Source: [Flavobacterium] thermophilum
GTDB lineage: Bacteria > Bacillota > Bacilli > Bacillales > Anoxybacillaceae
Assembly: GCA_900450595.1 (NCBI GenBank)
Contig: UGGS01000001.1
Coordinates: 1,922,001-1,986,000 of the forward strand
Reading direction: 5' to 3'
DNA length: 64,000 nt
Below the pieces are notes generated by a model, which saw only the letters and a program-made list of their open reading frames with translations, had not been told where the DNA came from and made no database searches. Shown here one piece after another: positions 54,895-63,959 of this stretch (the stretch's first letter is position 1; each line of letters opens with the position of its first letter). A program made the translations under genes and the position numbers.

Positions 54895-55830
54895 CTATTG
54901 TTGCCACTCATCAGCGCCGCTATTCCCGTCATAACGGCGGCTCGAAAAGCTGATGCAATGCCTGAGCAGTGCTTCAGCCGCCTTCAGCTGCCCGTGCCGA
55001 AGCGGCAGGGCCGAGCCGCGCAGGCGGGAAAACCATGATTCATAGTTTCGCTTATCGATATAGCGGACAAATGGAAAGAGATGGCCACTGTCAATGTAGC
55101 CATAGCGGTTGACAACCGCCAGATGGATCGGCCACTCCACACCGTGCCGGCGGAAAATGTCCGAAACGATTCCTTCCGTCCGCCGCAGCGAGATAACCGG
55201 GTTGACCCGCTTCACTGTGTCCGCTCCGGCTCGTTCCACCCAAAACCGGCCGGTGGAGGCGATGACGACGTTGTCCGGCTCCCCTTCGACAAACGCGAGG
55301 CACCAAGCGGCCGCCGGCGTCAACAAAATCGTCTCAAGCTCGACGGCCGCCTTGCCGGCTGCCGCGACTGGCCGGTAAAAACATAAATAGGTGTCCGGAA
55401 ACCGCTGCAAAAAATATTTCAACCTTTCATCGCCGTACCATGCTTCATCCACAAAAGAGATGTGCGTCATCGTTGAACTCGCCCATCTCAGCTGAAGCTC
55501 AAACAAATCGTCAAGAAACTGCCGCTTCAGCTCATCGAGGGTGGCCGCCCGGCTCAAAGGCGGGGCGGGCGGCCGTTCTTCGTCCAACTCCGGCTCCGGG
55601 CCGCGGCGCCAGCGGCCGATGAGCCGCTCCCACCATGACGGCTTGTCAAGCAAAAAGTCCCACGTTTCTTCCGGTTCCCGCCGCGCGCCGTCGGCGTTCC
55701 GCTCCGCCTCCCAGCGCGCTTTCGCCTGTTCCCATTGCCATTGTTTCAGCCGGATAAACTCCGGCACATAATGATACACATCCGTTTCATAGCGGGAAAT
55801 ATAATCCCGCAGCTTCAAAAGCTGCCCCAT
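54895..55830 (-). CDS. ytlQ: YtlQ-like hypothetical protein
   Basis: A 311-residue protein placed as ytlQ in B. subtilis (between the RNA phosphodiesterase and pullulanase genes). The N-terminus is MGQLLKLRDYISRYETDVYH; a charged, Trp-rich linker is at about 40-100, and a beta-rich domain (VELETILLTPAAAWCLAFVE) resembles nuclease-related NERD folds, which I cannot confirm. The conserved-looking C-terminal part includes NRYGYIDSGHLFPFVRYIDK. The chosen start lies 4 bp after the preceding stop; 84 upstream in-frame codons are the shadow of thpR. Confidence 0.75.
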   Translation of the reverse strand: MGQLLKLRDYISRYETDVYHYVPEFIRLKQWQWEQAKARWEAERNADGARREPEETWDFLLDKPSWWERLIGRWRRGPEPELDEERPPAPPLSRAATLDELKRQFLDDLFELQLRWASSTMTHISFVDEAWYGDERLKYFLQRFPDTYLCFYRPVAAAGKAAVELETILLTPAAAWCLAFVEGEPDNVVIASTGRFWVERAGADTVKRVNPVISLRRTEGIVSDIFRRHGVEWPIHLAVVNRYGYIDSGHLFPFVRYIDKRNYESWFSRLRGSALPLRHGQLKAAEALLRHCISFSSRRYDGNSGADEWQQ

Positions 55831-55834
55831 GCCT

Positions 55835-56413
55835 TCACCCGCTCCGGCCGTCCGGGGCGCCAAGCAGCGGGAACGCGGCGATCGTTTCGTATTTCGGCGT
55901 TTTCTCCATATTCGTCCGGTACAGCACGATTTCCGGCACCGAAAACGCCGCTGAGGCGGCCGGAAGCGAATGGAGCGCCTCCGGCTGAAACGGCGCCTCG
56001 CCCTGCCATTTGCGGGCGATCGTAATATGCGGGGCAAACGGCCGCCGGTCGAGGGAAAAGCCGAGCGCAAGGCACGCTTCATACACCTCGCGCCGAAGCT
56101 CGTTCAACGCGGTTTCCGCTTTCACCCCTTGCCAAAAAATGCGCGGCGCCGTCCGCTCCCCGAACGTCCCCAACCCGGCCAGCTCGAGGGAAAACGGAGC
56201 GCAGCGCGCCGCGACCGCATTCATCGCCTCGCACAGCGGCGCCATCCTCTCCGGCGGCACATCGCCTAAAAACGCCAACGTGATATGGTAGTCTTGCTCG
56301 TGCACCCATGTGCGAAACGGCAGCGATGAAGCCGCGTCTCCCGAAAACCGGGCAATAGCTTGCTTTGCGTCCGCCGTCAGCGGAACGGCGATAAAATAAT
56401 GGTTCCGTCTCAT
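55835..56413 (-). CDS. thpR: RNA 2',3'-cyclic phosphodiesterase ThpR (2'-5' RNA ligase family, YtlP)
   Basis: A 192-residue 2H phosphoesterase. Both catalytic HxTx motifs are present: YHITLAFLG near residue 44 and PHITIARKW near residue 128. The start is MRRNHYFIAVPL after AGGTGAGG; longer in-frame extensions overlap the MFS gene. It is packed between the MFS gene (5 bp) and ytlQ (4 bp), so all belong to one transcript. Confidence 0.92.
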   Translation of the reverse strand: MRRNHYFIAVPLTADAKQAIARFSGDAASSLPFRTWVHEQDYHITLAFLGDVPPERMAPLCEAMNAVAARCAPFSLELAGLGTFGERTAPRIFWQGVKAETALNELRREVYEACLALGFSLDRRPFAPHITIARKWQGEAPFQPEALHSLPAASAAFSVPEIVLYRTNMEKTPKYETIAAFPLLGAPDGRSG

Positions 56414-56418
56414 CTTCC

Positions 56419-57597
56419 TCACCTGCCGATCGATCGTTCTCGTTTGGCCAGCCGCAGCAGCACGAGCACGCCGGCCAGCGTGCAAGCGCCAAAAAACGAA
56501 TAGACGGCGCCGATGTGCCACCGTTCAAACAAATAGCCGCCGACAAGCGTGCAAAACCAAGCGCCAAGGCCGTTTCCGACCGCCGAGTACAGCGCGACGG
56601 CCGTCGCCTGCACCCGCTCCGGCGCCAGGCGGCGCGCATATTGCAGCGCCGTCGGGATCGCCAGGCCGACCGAACAGCCTTGCACGACCGTCGTCATATA
56701 CACAAACCAAAGCGGCGGGTCGGCCGCATACGACAGCCAGCGGGCCGCCGAGATGAGCGCGGCCGACAGAAGGATCGGCACCGCGCCGAAGCGGCCGATC
56801 AGCCAATCCGCCGCCTTCATAAACGGCGCCTCGCTGCCGGCGGCAAACAAAAAGGCGAGGCCGATGCCGGTCAACGTCCCGCCCAGCTCATGAATGAGCA
56901 GCCCGAAATACGAATTGTTGGCCAAAATCGGGCCAAACAATAAAAACGTCGCCACAAGCAGCAGCCGAAACGGGCGGGCCGCCAGCAGCCCGCGCACGTC
57001 CTGCCGCGTCAGCGCCCCCGGCGCCGCCATCGGATAGCGCGGCAGGCGGGCGGCCAAAGCCGCCGCGGCGAGCAGCGCCAACGAAAAGGCGTAAAAAATG
57101 ACCGCAAAGGCGATATGATCAGACAGCCAGCCGACAGCCAGCACCGCCACCGCAAACCCAAGCGACCCCCACAGCCGGATCGCCCCGTAGTTTCCGCCCT
57201 GTTCGTGCACATGGCGAAGGGCGAGGCTGTCGGAAAGCGGAACGATGGCGCTTTGCATCGCCGACAGCAGCACGGTGAGCGCCACAAACTGCCGGTAGCT
57301 GCCGGCGAGCGCATACATGACCCCAAACAGCGCCGCCAGCACGAGCGCTGCCATCAAAAGGCCGACCGGTTTGCGCGTGTAATCGGTCGCCATGCCCCAA
57401 AGCGGCTGGGCCGCCATCGTCACGATCGGGGGAAGCGACATGATCCAGCCGATCGCCGCCCCCGAAAGGCGCGCCTCTTCCTGCAAATAGACCGACAAAA
57501 GCGGAAACAGGGCGCCAAACGCAAAAAAGATGAGAAAATAAAAGAGCGGAAACACCGTTTTTCGCGCCGCCGCCCCCCGTTTTAACGCCGCTTCCAT
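56419..57597 (-). CDS. MFS transporter (MFS_1-like)
   Basis: A 392-residue protein with about 12 hydrophobic segments. The first (about 18-40, FPLLSVYLQEE follows) and the SLPPIVTMAAQPLWGMATDY loop resemble the MFS_1-like group that includes LacY-type and nucleoside permeases. The GNYGAIRLWGSLGFAVAVL segment, helix 5 region, is typical of that group. The substrate is unknown. The start is MEAALKRG, 5 bases after AGGGGAGG. It is downstream of pepV and may share its transcript. Confidence 0.85.
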   Translation of the reverse strand: MEAALKRGAAARKTVFPLFYFLIFFAFGALFPLLSVYLQEEARLSGAAIGWIMSLPPIVTMAAQPLWGMATDYTRKPVGLLMAALVLAALFGVMYALAGSYRQFVALTVLLSAMQSAIVPLSDSLALRHVHEQGGNYGAIRLWGSLGFAVAVLAVGWLSDHIAFAVIFYAFSLALLAAAALAARLPRYPMAAPGALTRQDVRGLLAARPFRLLLVATFLLFGPILANNSYFGLLIHELGGTLTGIGLAFLFAAGSEAPFMKAADWLIGRFGAVPILLSAALISAARWLSYAADPPLWFVYMTTVVQGCSVGLAIPTALQYARRLAPERVQATAVALYSAVGNGLGAWFCTLVGGYLFERWHIGAVYSFFGACTLAGVLVLLRLAKRERSIGR

Positions 57598-57667
57598 CCC
57601 GTCCTCCCCTTTCGTGAAACCAACGCCCGCCCCGCTCTCTTTGTTCGCCGGGGCGGCGGACCGCCGT

Positions 57668-59080
57668 TTAGTTCGCCAGCTCATAAATCGCTTGGGCGTA
57701 AATGGCGGTCGCTTTCACCAAGTCGTCAATCTCGATATATTCATCTTTTTGGTGGGCGACGTCCGGGCGGCCGGGAAACAAGGCGCCGAACGCCACGCCG
57801 GCCGTCAAGGCGCGGGCGTACGTGCCGCCGCCGATCGAAAGCAGCCGGGCCGGCTCGCCGGTTTGTTGTTCATACACGCGCTGGAGCGTGCGGATCAGCT
57901 CATGGCCGGGATCGACGTAATGCGGCTTCGTGTCGGCAAAACGGCTGAGGGAAAAGCCGTGCCGGGCGGCCGTCTCGGCGAGCGTCCGGCGGATCGCGCC
58001 GCCGTCGGCCGTCACCGGATAGCGGATGTTCAACCCGATCGTTCCGCCGCCGTCGCGGCTGTACGACAACATCCCGGCGTTGACCGTCAGCTCGCCGCTC
58101 CGCTCATCGCGATGCGCGAGGCCGAGCTTCCGGCCGCGCGTGTCGGACAGGACGGCCGCGGCAAACTCGACAAACGGCAAGCTTTGGCCGTCAAGCGGAA
58201 GCGACGCCAAAAACTCCGCCAAATAGACGCCGGCGTTTTTGCCGCGCTCCGGTTCGGCGCCATGAGCGGACACCCCTTCCAATTGAAAGACGACGGCCCC
58301 TTCGCTTTGCCTGATGCTCCCCTTTACGCCGCGCTCCCGGCAAAACTGTTCATAGAGGCCAAGCAGCTCCTCCGTCCGTCCCGCTCCTTCCACCACCGCT
58401 TCCGCCGCGTCGGGCACCATATTGTAGCGGCGGCCGGCTTGAAACGAAACGAGCGTGAACGCCCCCGCTCCGTCCGGCGCGGCCGGCCGGTATGCCAAAT
58501 CGGCGTCAATGATCCCTTTTTCCGCATAAATAATCGGAAAATCGGCGTCCGGGACAAACCCGGCGTCCGGCATTTCTTCCCGCTGAAAATAATGGGCAAC
58601 GCAGCGCCAGTCGCTTTCCTCATCGCCCCCGATGATGAGCCGCACCCGCTTGCCGAGCGGCAGCCCGAGTTCTTTGACGATTTTCATCGCGTAAAACGCC
58701 GCGACGGTCGGCCCTTTGTCATCGATCGCTCCGCGTCCGTAAAGGCGGCCGCCGCGCACCTCGGCGGCAAACGGATCCATCGTCCAGCCGTCCCCCGCCG
58801 GCACGACGTCAAGATGGCCGAGCACGCCGATGAGCTTCTCCCCTTCACCCATTTCAATATGCCCGGCAAACCCGTCGACATTTTTCACTTGGAATCCTTC
58901 CTCCCGGCCGCGGCGCAGCATGTACTCGAGCGCCTCCGCCACCTTCGGGCCAAACGGCGCCCCCGGTTTCGCCCCGTCGTCGTCGCGGACGCTCGGAATG
59001 CGGACAAGCGCTTGCACGTCGCGGATGAGATCGTCTTTCCGCTTTTGCGCTTCCTCGATCCAATTGATCTCCAACGCCAT
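57668..59080 (-). CDS. pepV: Dipeptidase PepV (M20 family)
   Basis: A 470-residue M20A dipeptidase (B. subtilis YtjP 463). Metal ligands are His in GVLGHLDVVPAGDG, Asp in RGAIDDKGP, Glu in GGDEESDWRC and His in PDVAHQKDEY. It hydrolyses dipeptides in the cytoplasm. The start was taken as MALEINWIEEA, matching the family N-terminus; an ATG six codons earlier is possible because AGAAAGGG is only 4-5 bases from the chosen one. Confidence 0.92.
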   Translation of the reverse strand: MALEINWIEEAQKRKDDLIRDVQALVRIPSVRDDDGAKPGAPFGPKVAEALEYMLRRGREEGFQVKNVDGFAGHIEMGEGEKLIGVLGHLDVVPAGDGWTMDPFAAEVRGGRLYGRGAIDDKGPTVAAFYAMKIVKELGLPLGKRVRLIIGGDEESDWRCVAHYFQREEMPDAGFVPDADFPIIYAEKGIIDADLAYRPAAPDGAGAFTLVSFQAGRRYNMVPDAAEAVVEGAGRTEELLGLYEQFCRERGVKGSIRQSEGAVVFQLEGVSAHGAEPERGKNAGVYLAEFLASLPLDGQSLPFVEFAAAVLSDTRGRKLGLAHRDERSGELTVNAGMLSYSRDGGGTIGLNIRYPVTADGGAIRRTLAETAARHGFSLSRFADTKPHYVDPGHELIRTLQRVYEQQTGEPARLLSIGGGTYARALTAGVAFGALFPGRPDVAHQKDEYIEIDDLVKATAIYAQAIYELAN

Positions 59081-59329
59081 TCTCCCTTTCTTGTTCATCG
59101 CTCTTTGTTGTCAACGTATCACATCGAAAAACAGAAGTCAAAATGTTTCGTTCGTCACAACTTTGTTTCGATTTCGCTACAAAAAGTTTAAATTTTTCGC
59201 GAATAAGGGCAAACGGGTAGCATTTTCCCTCTCATTTCGTGTACAATGGTAGTAAACAGACAAAGACATCTCTCATCTGCTAGCGGTCGGTTGTGCCATG
59301 CGAATGATGCTAAGATAGGGAGTGGTCTT

Positions 59330-59551
59330 TTGAAACCTTCAACACATCGGATGCTTACCCGCATCAAATCCGTGTATATGTACATTAGCGAAAAAGGAAC
59401 GGTTACGACCCAAGAGCTTGTTGATGAGTTCGGCACCACCCCACGAACGATCCAGCGCGACTTAAACGTGCTTATGTACAACGATCTCGTTCGCAGCCCA
59501 AGCAAGGGCAAATGGACGACCACAAACAAAAAAGTGCGCATCTCTTCGTAA
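59330..59551 (+). CDS. ytzE: DeoR-type HTH protein YtzE
   Basis: A 73-residue protein that is only a DeoR-family winged helix-turn-helix (ISEKGTVTTQELVDEFGTTP, then RTIQRDLNVLMYNDLV), without a ligand domain. It matches B. subtilis YtzE in size and place. The start is TTG 59330, giving LKPSTHRMLTR and preceded by GGGAGTGG; ATG 59351 would remove part of the first helix. A TACAAT box is at 59242-59247. Target genes are unknown. Confidence 0.85.
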   Translation: MKPSTHRMLTRIKSVYMYISEKGTVTTQELVDEFGTTPRTIQRDLNVLMYNDLVRSPSKGKWTTTNKKVRISS

Positions 59552-59632
59552 ACCCGGTGCCAATAGGGTAGGCAAGATGGGAGATGAACGCGAACCATTT
59601 TTCCACAGATGAATATCCACTATTTTTCCATA

Positions 59633-59660
59633 AAAAAGGAACCGCGTCAGGTTCCTTTTT
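59633..59660. terminator. Bidirectional terminator between ytzE and the pseudouridine synthase gene
   Basis: A stem AAAAAGGAACC/GGTTCCTTTTT with a 6-base loop has A-rich and T-rich arms, so it can work for both convergent genes. It extends into the end of the minus-strand gene. Confidence 0.85.
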
Positions 59661-60393
59661 TTTCGTCCGTCTCTGGCCGGTATTGCTTCAACATGTCCAC
59701 CTCTTCGTCCGTCAATTCCCGATACTCGCCGACGGCCAAATCCGGGTCAAGGGCGAGCGGCCCCATTTGAATTCGTTTTAAATAGACGACCCGTTTGCCG
59801 ACCGCTTGGAACATCCGCTTCACTTGATGGAACTTCCCTTCGGTGATCGTCACCTCGACATCGGAACGAAGGCCGGATTTCAACACAACGAGCTTGGCCG
59901 GCTTTGTTTCATAGCCGTCATCAAGGACGACGCCGCGCTGAAACACCGCGACATCCGCTTCCGTCACTTCCCCGTCCACGACGGCAAAATACGTTTTCGG
60001 CACGTGTTTTTTCGGCGACAACAGCTGATGGGCGAGCTGGCCGTCATTCGTCAAGAGCAGCAGCCCTTCCGTATCTTTGTCAAGCCGCCCGACCGGAAAC
60101 GGGGAAAATGCCCGGTCTTCTTCTTCAAGCAAATCGACGACCGTCTCTTCCACGGCATCTTCCGTCGCGGAAACGACCCCCGAAGGCTTATTCATCATCA
60201 AGTAAATGAATGGCTTGTACTCGACCGTTTCTCCCCAAACGGTCACGATTTGCTCATCCGGCCGCACTTTCGTTTTCGCATCACGAACCGGCGCGCCGTC
60301 CACTTTCACCGCTCCGGACTTGAGCAGCTTTTTCACTTCCTTCCTCGTCCCATACCCCATATGGGCGAGCAGCTTGTCAATGCGCAGCTCCAC
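59647..60393 (-). CDS. RsuA-type 16S rRNA pseudouridine synthase (YtzG)
   Basis: A 248-residue protein. An S4 RNA-binding domain (about 1-48, LRIDKLLAHMGYGTRKEVKK) is followed by a RsuA/RluB-type catalytic domain with the Asp in VGRLDKDTEGLLLLTNDG near residue 98 and the family block EGKFHQVKRMFQAVG. RsuA modifies U516 of 16S rRNA in E. coli. The start is GTG 60393, 7 bases after AGGAGG; ten further upstream codons contain the Shine-Dalgarno. Confidence 0.93.
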   Translation of the reverse strand: MELRIDKLLAHMGYGTRKEVKKLLKSGAVKVDGAPVRDAKTKVRPDEQIVTVWGETVEYKPFIYLMMNKPSGVVSATEDAVEETVVDLLEEEDRAFSPFPVGRLDKDTEGLLLLTNDGQLAHQLLSPKKHVPKTYFAVVDGEVTEADVAVFQRGVVLDDGYETKPAKLVVLKSGLRSDVEVTITEGKFHQVKRMFQAVGKRVVYLKRIQMGPLALDPDLAVGEYRELTDEEVDMLKQYRPETDEKKGT

Positions 60394-60457
60394 AAATCTC
60401 CCTCCTAAAAATATGGCCTTCATTAGGCGTTCATCTAGTCCGCTTCCGCCTTCCCCC

Positions 60458-60465
60458 CATACACT
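60458..60465 (+). promoter_or_regulatory. Possible mother-cell (SigE/SigK) -10 before the 70-residue gene
   Basis: CATACACT fits the SigE -10 pattern CATANANT and lies 33 bp before the start codon. A matching -35 is not clear. Confidence 0.35.
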
Positions 60466-60497
60466 GTGAAGGAAACATCAAGAAGGGGGATTTGCCG

Positions 60498-60710
60498 ATG
60501 AATGAATATTACTATTATGTCCCAACGTTGGATGATTACCGTCAACAGCCGCCAGCCAGCCAATTTTGGCCCGGATACCCAGGCGGGCCATTCGCCAACT
60601 GGGCGCGGCGCATCGAACGGCTTGAGCGGGCCGTCGAACGGCTCGACCGCCGGCTCGACCGGGTGGAAAGCCGCCTCGATCGCATCGAACGCCGGCTCGG
60701 CCTGTCGTAA
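60498..60710 (+). CDS. Small Tyr-rich / coiled-coil hypothetical protein (70 residues)
   Basis: The N-terminus (MNEYYYYVPTLDDYRQQPPA) is rich in Tyr, Pro and Gln, followed by FWPGYPGGPF. The second half is a regular Arg-rich coiled coil with 7-residue spacing (RRIERLERAVERLDR, then RLDRVESRLDRIERRL). The composition resembles spore-coat-associated small proteins, which is inference. The start is ATG 60498, 8 bases after AAGGGGG. It has its own terminator, so it is a genuine unit. No family recognised. Confidence 0.78.
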   Translation: MNEYYYYVPTLDDYRQQPPASQFWPGYPGGPFANWARRIERLERAVERLDRRLDRVESRLDRIERRLGLS

Positions 60711-60723
60711 GCGAAATGGAGAA

Positions 60724-60757
60724 AGAAGGCGGGGACGACCGCCTTCTTCTTTTTTTG
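60724..60757 (+). terminator. Terminator after the 70-residue gene
   Basis: A stem GAAGGCGG/CCGCCTTC (60725-60732 / 60739-60746) with a 6-base loop is followed by TTCTTTTTTT. Confidence 0.9.
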
Positions 60758-60910
60758 CTGCAAGCCGAACGGCATGGGGGAGGGCGAAAAACAGCCGTCG
60801 TCGAACCCTTTCGCTCGGGCGCTGCGATGTTCGCAAGAAGCGCCGTCCGCCAGGCTCCCGGCCTAAACGAGCCGCTTCTAGGAAACGGCCGATCCCCCAT
60901 ACACCCTCGT

Positions 60911-62536
60911 CTACGATACCGCCTTTTTCTCTTTCCGGCGCCAAAACGCAAACCGGTCGCCAAACAGCGCCGAAAACAACCCGGAGCGGATGCTGAGAAA
61001 CAAGTAGACGGCCGCCCCGACCGCTGCGCCGATGGAAACAGCGCCCACCGATTCAGCGGTGCCGGCGCGGTAATCGATCCATCGGGACGCCAGCGCCTCG
61101 ACCCCCATAACCGCCGCTGACATCGCCGCCGTCAGGATGGCCATAAACGCCGTCCGGCGGGCGACAAACCGATAGCGGTAGCGCGTGCGGCGCTGAATGA
61201 CCCATAAGTTGAACGCCACCGAGACGAAATAGCCCGCCATCGTGGCCACAATGGCCCCGACGGCCGACCATTTCATAATGAGCGGCGTGTTGAGCAAAAG
61301 CTTCACAAGCAAGCCGGCAGCCAAACTGACGACCGTAAACCGCTGCTCGTTGATGCCTTGCATGATCGCCGCCGTCACAGAAAACAAAGCGTACAAAATC
61401 GCCGCCGGCGCATACCAGCGCAACACTTGTTCACCAAGCGGATCATAGCTGTAAAACGAGCTGTACACCGGCCCTGCAAGCACCGCCATGCCAATCACCG
61501 CCGGGAGCGTTAAAAACATGAGCACTTGAAACGTCTGGTTCAAATATTGCCGCAGCGCTTTCCGATCTTGCGCGACATACGCTTTCGTAATCGTCGGGAT
61601 GAGCGCCAAGCTGAACGAGGTCGCGAGCGTCACGGGTATGATGACGAGCTTTTGCGCCCACATGTTGAACACGGAATACGCGTGCTCCGAGATGTTCCCG
61701 CGGCCCGCCGCCGCCATCGCGTGATTGAACGTAAACTGATCGACGAGCTGGTACAGCGACATCGACAAGCCGACAAAAACAAACGGAATCGAAGAAAGAA
61801 GCAGCTCTTTATACATCGCCAAAAGCGACACGTCCGCTTCGCCGCGGTCACGCGCAAGCAGCGACTGCAAATACGGACGCCGCTTCCACCAATAGACAAG
61901 CAACACCAAAAGCCCCGCCGCCGCCCCGACAAACGCGGCAAACGTCGCCGCGCTCACCGCCGCGACGATTGAGCCGTCCCAAACGCGCAAAATGACATAG
62001 CAAGCCCCAAGCAAAAACGCGATGCGCGCGATTTGTTCGACGACTTGCGACAGCGCCGTCGGGCCCATCGACTCATGTCCTTGGAAAAATCCGCGGATCA
62101 AGCTCATCACCGGCACGATGAGGAGCGCAAAGCTGACCGCGCGGATGACGGCCGTGACGTCGTCGACCGAGTTGACGTTCGTTTTCGCATCGATGACGTG
62201 CGGCGCCAAGATGGGCGCCAGGGCGTACAAAATGAGCCATGAGGCGATGCCGCTTGCGATCATCAAGACAAGGCCGGAGCGAAAGAGCCGATAGCCGACG
62301 CCGTATTCCCCAAGCGCGTTGTATTTCGACACAAACTTTGACACCGCCACCGGCAGCCCGCCGGTCGCCAAGCTCAAAAAAATTTGGTACGGCACATAGC
62401 CGTATCCGTACAGCGCCCCGCCGCGCTCGCCGACAAGATGGTAAAACGGGATGACGTAAAATAAACCAAGAAGGCGAGAAATCATCACGCCAGCCGTTAA
62501 AATAAACGTGCCGCGCAGCAGTTTCGATGTTGACAT
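60911..62536 (-). CDS. murJ: Lipid II flippase MurJ (YtgP, MOP superfamily)
   Basis: A 541-residue polytopic protein with about 14 hydrophobic segments (B. subtilis YtgP 544). The first segment is GTFILTAGVMISRLLGLFYV; Arg and Lys residues in the central segments (SLIRGFFQGHESMGPTALSQ) are typical of lipid II flippases. In B. subtilis MurJ moves lipid II across the membrane redundantly with Amj. A SpoVB-type paralogue is the main alternative. The start is ATG 62536 after AAGGGG. Confidence 0.9.
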   Translation of the reverse strand: MSTSKLLRGTFILTAGVMISRLLGLFYVIPFYHLVGERGGALYGYGYVPYQIFLSLATGGLPVAVSKFVSKYNALGEYGVGYRLFRSGLVLMIASGIASWLILYALAPILAPHVIDAKTNVNSVDDVTAVIRAVSFALLIVPVMSLIRGFFQGHESMGPTALSQVVEQIARIAFLLGACYVILRVWDGSIVAAVSAATFAAFVGAAAGLLVLLVYWWKRRPYLQSLLARDRGEADVSLLAMYKELLLSSIPFVFVGLSMSLYQLVDQFTFNHAMAAAGRGNISEHAYSVFNMWAQKLVIIPVTLATSFSLALIPTITKAYVAQDRKALRQYLNQTFQVLMFLTLPAVIGMAVLAGPVYSSFYSYDPLGEQVLRWYAPAAILYALFSVTAAIMQGINEQRFTVVSLAAGLLVKLLLNTPLIMKWSAVGAIVATMAGYFVSVAFNLWVIQRRTRYRYRFVARRTAFMAILTAAMSAAVMGVEALASRWIDYRAGTAESVGAVSIGAAVGAAVYLFLSIRSGLFSALFGDRFAFWRRKEKKAVS

Positions 62537-62648
62537 ATGACCCCTTCCCTAGCCATGGACGTTGAAAATGACAACGTATCTATTTTACCATAGTTGTCAA
62601 TGGAACGAAAAATATCGGCCACGCGCAGAAAGAAAGGGTGGAATGAAC

Positions 62649-63959
62649 ATGGGATACGACGTCATCATCATCGGCGGCGGTCCGTCCGGGCTCATGGCGG
62701 CCATCGGCGCCGGCGAAGAAGGGGCGAAGGTGCTCTTGTTGGAAAAAGGAACGAAGCTCGGGCGCAAGCTCGCCATCTCCGGCGGCGGACGCTGCAACGT
62801 GACGAATCGGCTGCCGGTGGATGAAATGGTCCGCCATATTCCCGGCAACGGCCGCTTTTTATACAGCGCCTTTTCCGTATTTAACAATGAAGACATCATC
62901 CGCTTTTTTGAGCGGCTCGGCGTGCCGCTCAAGGAGGAAGACCACGGCCGCATGTTTCCTAAAAGCGACAGCGCCCAGTCGGTCGTCGACGCGCTTGTTC
63001 GCGAATTGTCGCGCCTTGGCGTCGATGTTCGGCTTGAATCGCCAGTGGCGGACGTGTTGTATGAACAAGGAAAAACAGTCGGTGTCACGCTGAAAAGCGG
63101 GGAGACGATCCACGCCCGTGCGGTTGTCGTCGCCGTCGGCGGCAAATCGGTGCCGCAAACCGGCTCAACAGGCGACGGCTATCCGTGGGCGGAAAAAGCG
63201 GGCCACACGGTGACCGAATTGTTTCCAACCGAAGTTCCGATCGTCTCGCATGAGCCGTTCATCAAAGAGCGGACGCTGCAAGGCTTGTCGCTGCGCGACG
63301 TCGCGTTAAGCGTCTTAAAGCCGAATGGCAAACCGATCATCACCCACCGGATGGATATGCTGTTTACGCACTTCGGCATTTCCGGCCCAGCTGCTCTCCG
63401 CTGCAGCCAGTTTGTCGTTAAGGCGTTGAAAAAAGCGGCGGACGGCGCGGTCAAAATGAGCATCGACGCGCTTCCGGACGTGACACAGGAAGAACTGTTT
63501 CAACAGTTCGCCAAGCTGTGCAAAGAGGAGCCGAAAAAGGCGATGAAAACGATCACCAAAACGGTTCTTCCCGAGCGGTACGCCGTCTTTTTGCTCGAGC
63601 AGGCCGGCATCGACCCGCACGCCTCTGCCGGCACGGTCGGCCATGAGGCGCTGCGGGCGTTTGTCCGACAGTGCAAACAGTTTACCTTTTACGTCCACGG
63701 CACGCTGCCGCTTGAGAAAGCATTCGTCACCGGCGGCGGCGTGTCGGTCAAAGAAATTGAGCCGAAGACAATGGCCTCCAAATGCATGGCCGGCCTTTAC
63801 TTTTGCGGGGAAATTTTGGACATTCACGGCTACACGGGCGGCTACAACATCACCGCCGCCCTTGTCACCGGGCGGCTCGCCGGCGTGAACGCCGCCCGCT
63901 ATGCATTGGCGGAAAAAAACGGGGCGAGCGGCTCCGCGGGGCAGACAGCAACGAATTGA
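62649..63959 (+). CDS. ytfP: HI0933/YhiN-family flavoprotein YtfP
   Basis: A 436-residue FAD-dependent protein (B. subtilis YtfP 420). The FAD Rossmann motif [20 protein letters not shown] is at about 6-25, [11 protein letters not shown] is the family signature near 48, and the C-terminal [19 protein letters not shown] closes the FAD site. The oxidation substrate is unknown. The second of two near ATGs is 7 bases from GGGTGG and is chosen. Divergent from murJ. A GC-rich inverted repeat begins after the stop but is cut by the window end. Confidence 0.93.
   Translation: MGYDVIIIGGGPSGLMAAIGAGEEGAKVLLLEKGTKLGRKLAISGGGRCNVTNRLPVDEMVRHIPGNGRFLYSAFSVFNNEDIIRFFERLGVPLKEEDHGRMFPKSDSAQSVVDALVRELSRLGVDVRLESPVADVLYEQGKTVGVTLKSGETIHARAVVVAVGGKSVPQTGSTGDGYPWAEKAGHTVTELFPTEVPIVSHEPFIKERTLQGLSLRDVALSVLKPNGKPIITHRMDMLFTHFGISGPAALRCSQFVVKALKKAADGAVKMSIDALPDVTQEELFQQFAKLCKEEPKKAMKTITKTVLPERYAVFLLEQAGIDPHASAGTVGHEALRAFVRQCKQFTFYVHGTLPLEKAFVTGGGVSVKEIEPKTMASKCMAGLYFCGEILDIHGYTGGYNITAALVTGRLAGVNAARYALAEKNGASGSAGQTATN

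Noticed and set aside
54895..56082. Longer YtlQ reading frame starting at 56082
   Set aside because: The additional 84 residues are extremely Arg-rich and overlap thpR completely; the MGQLLKLRDY start is more plausible.
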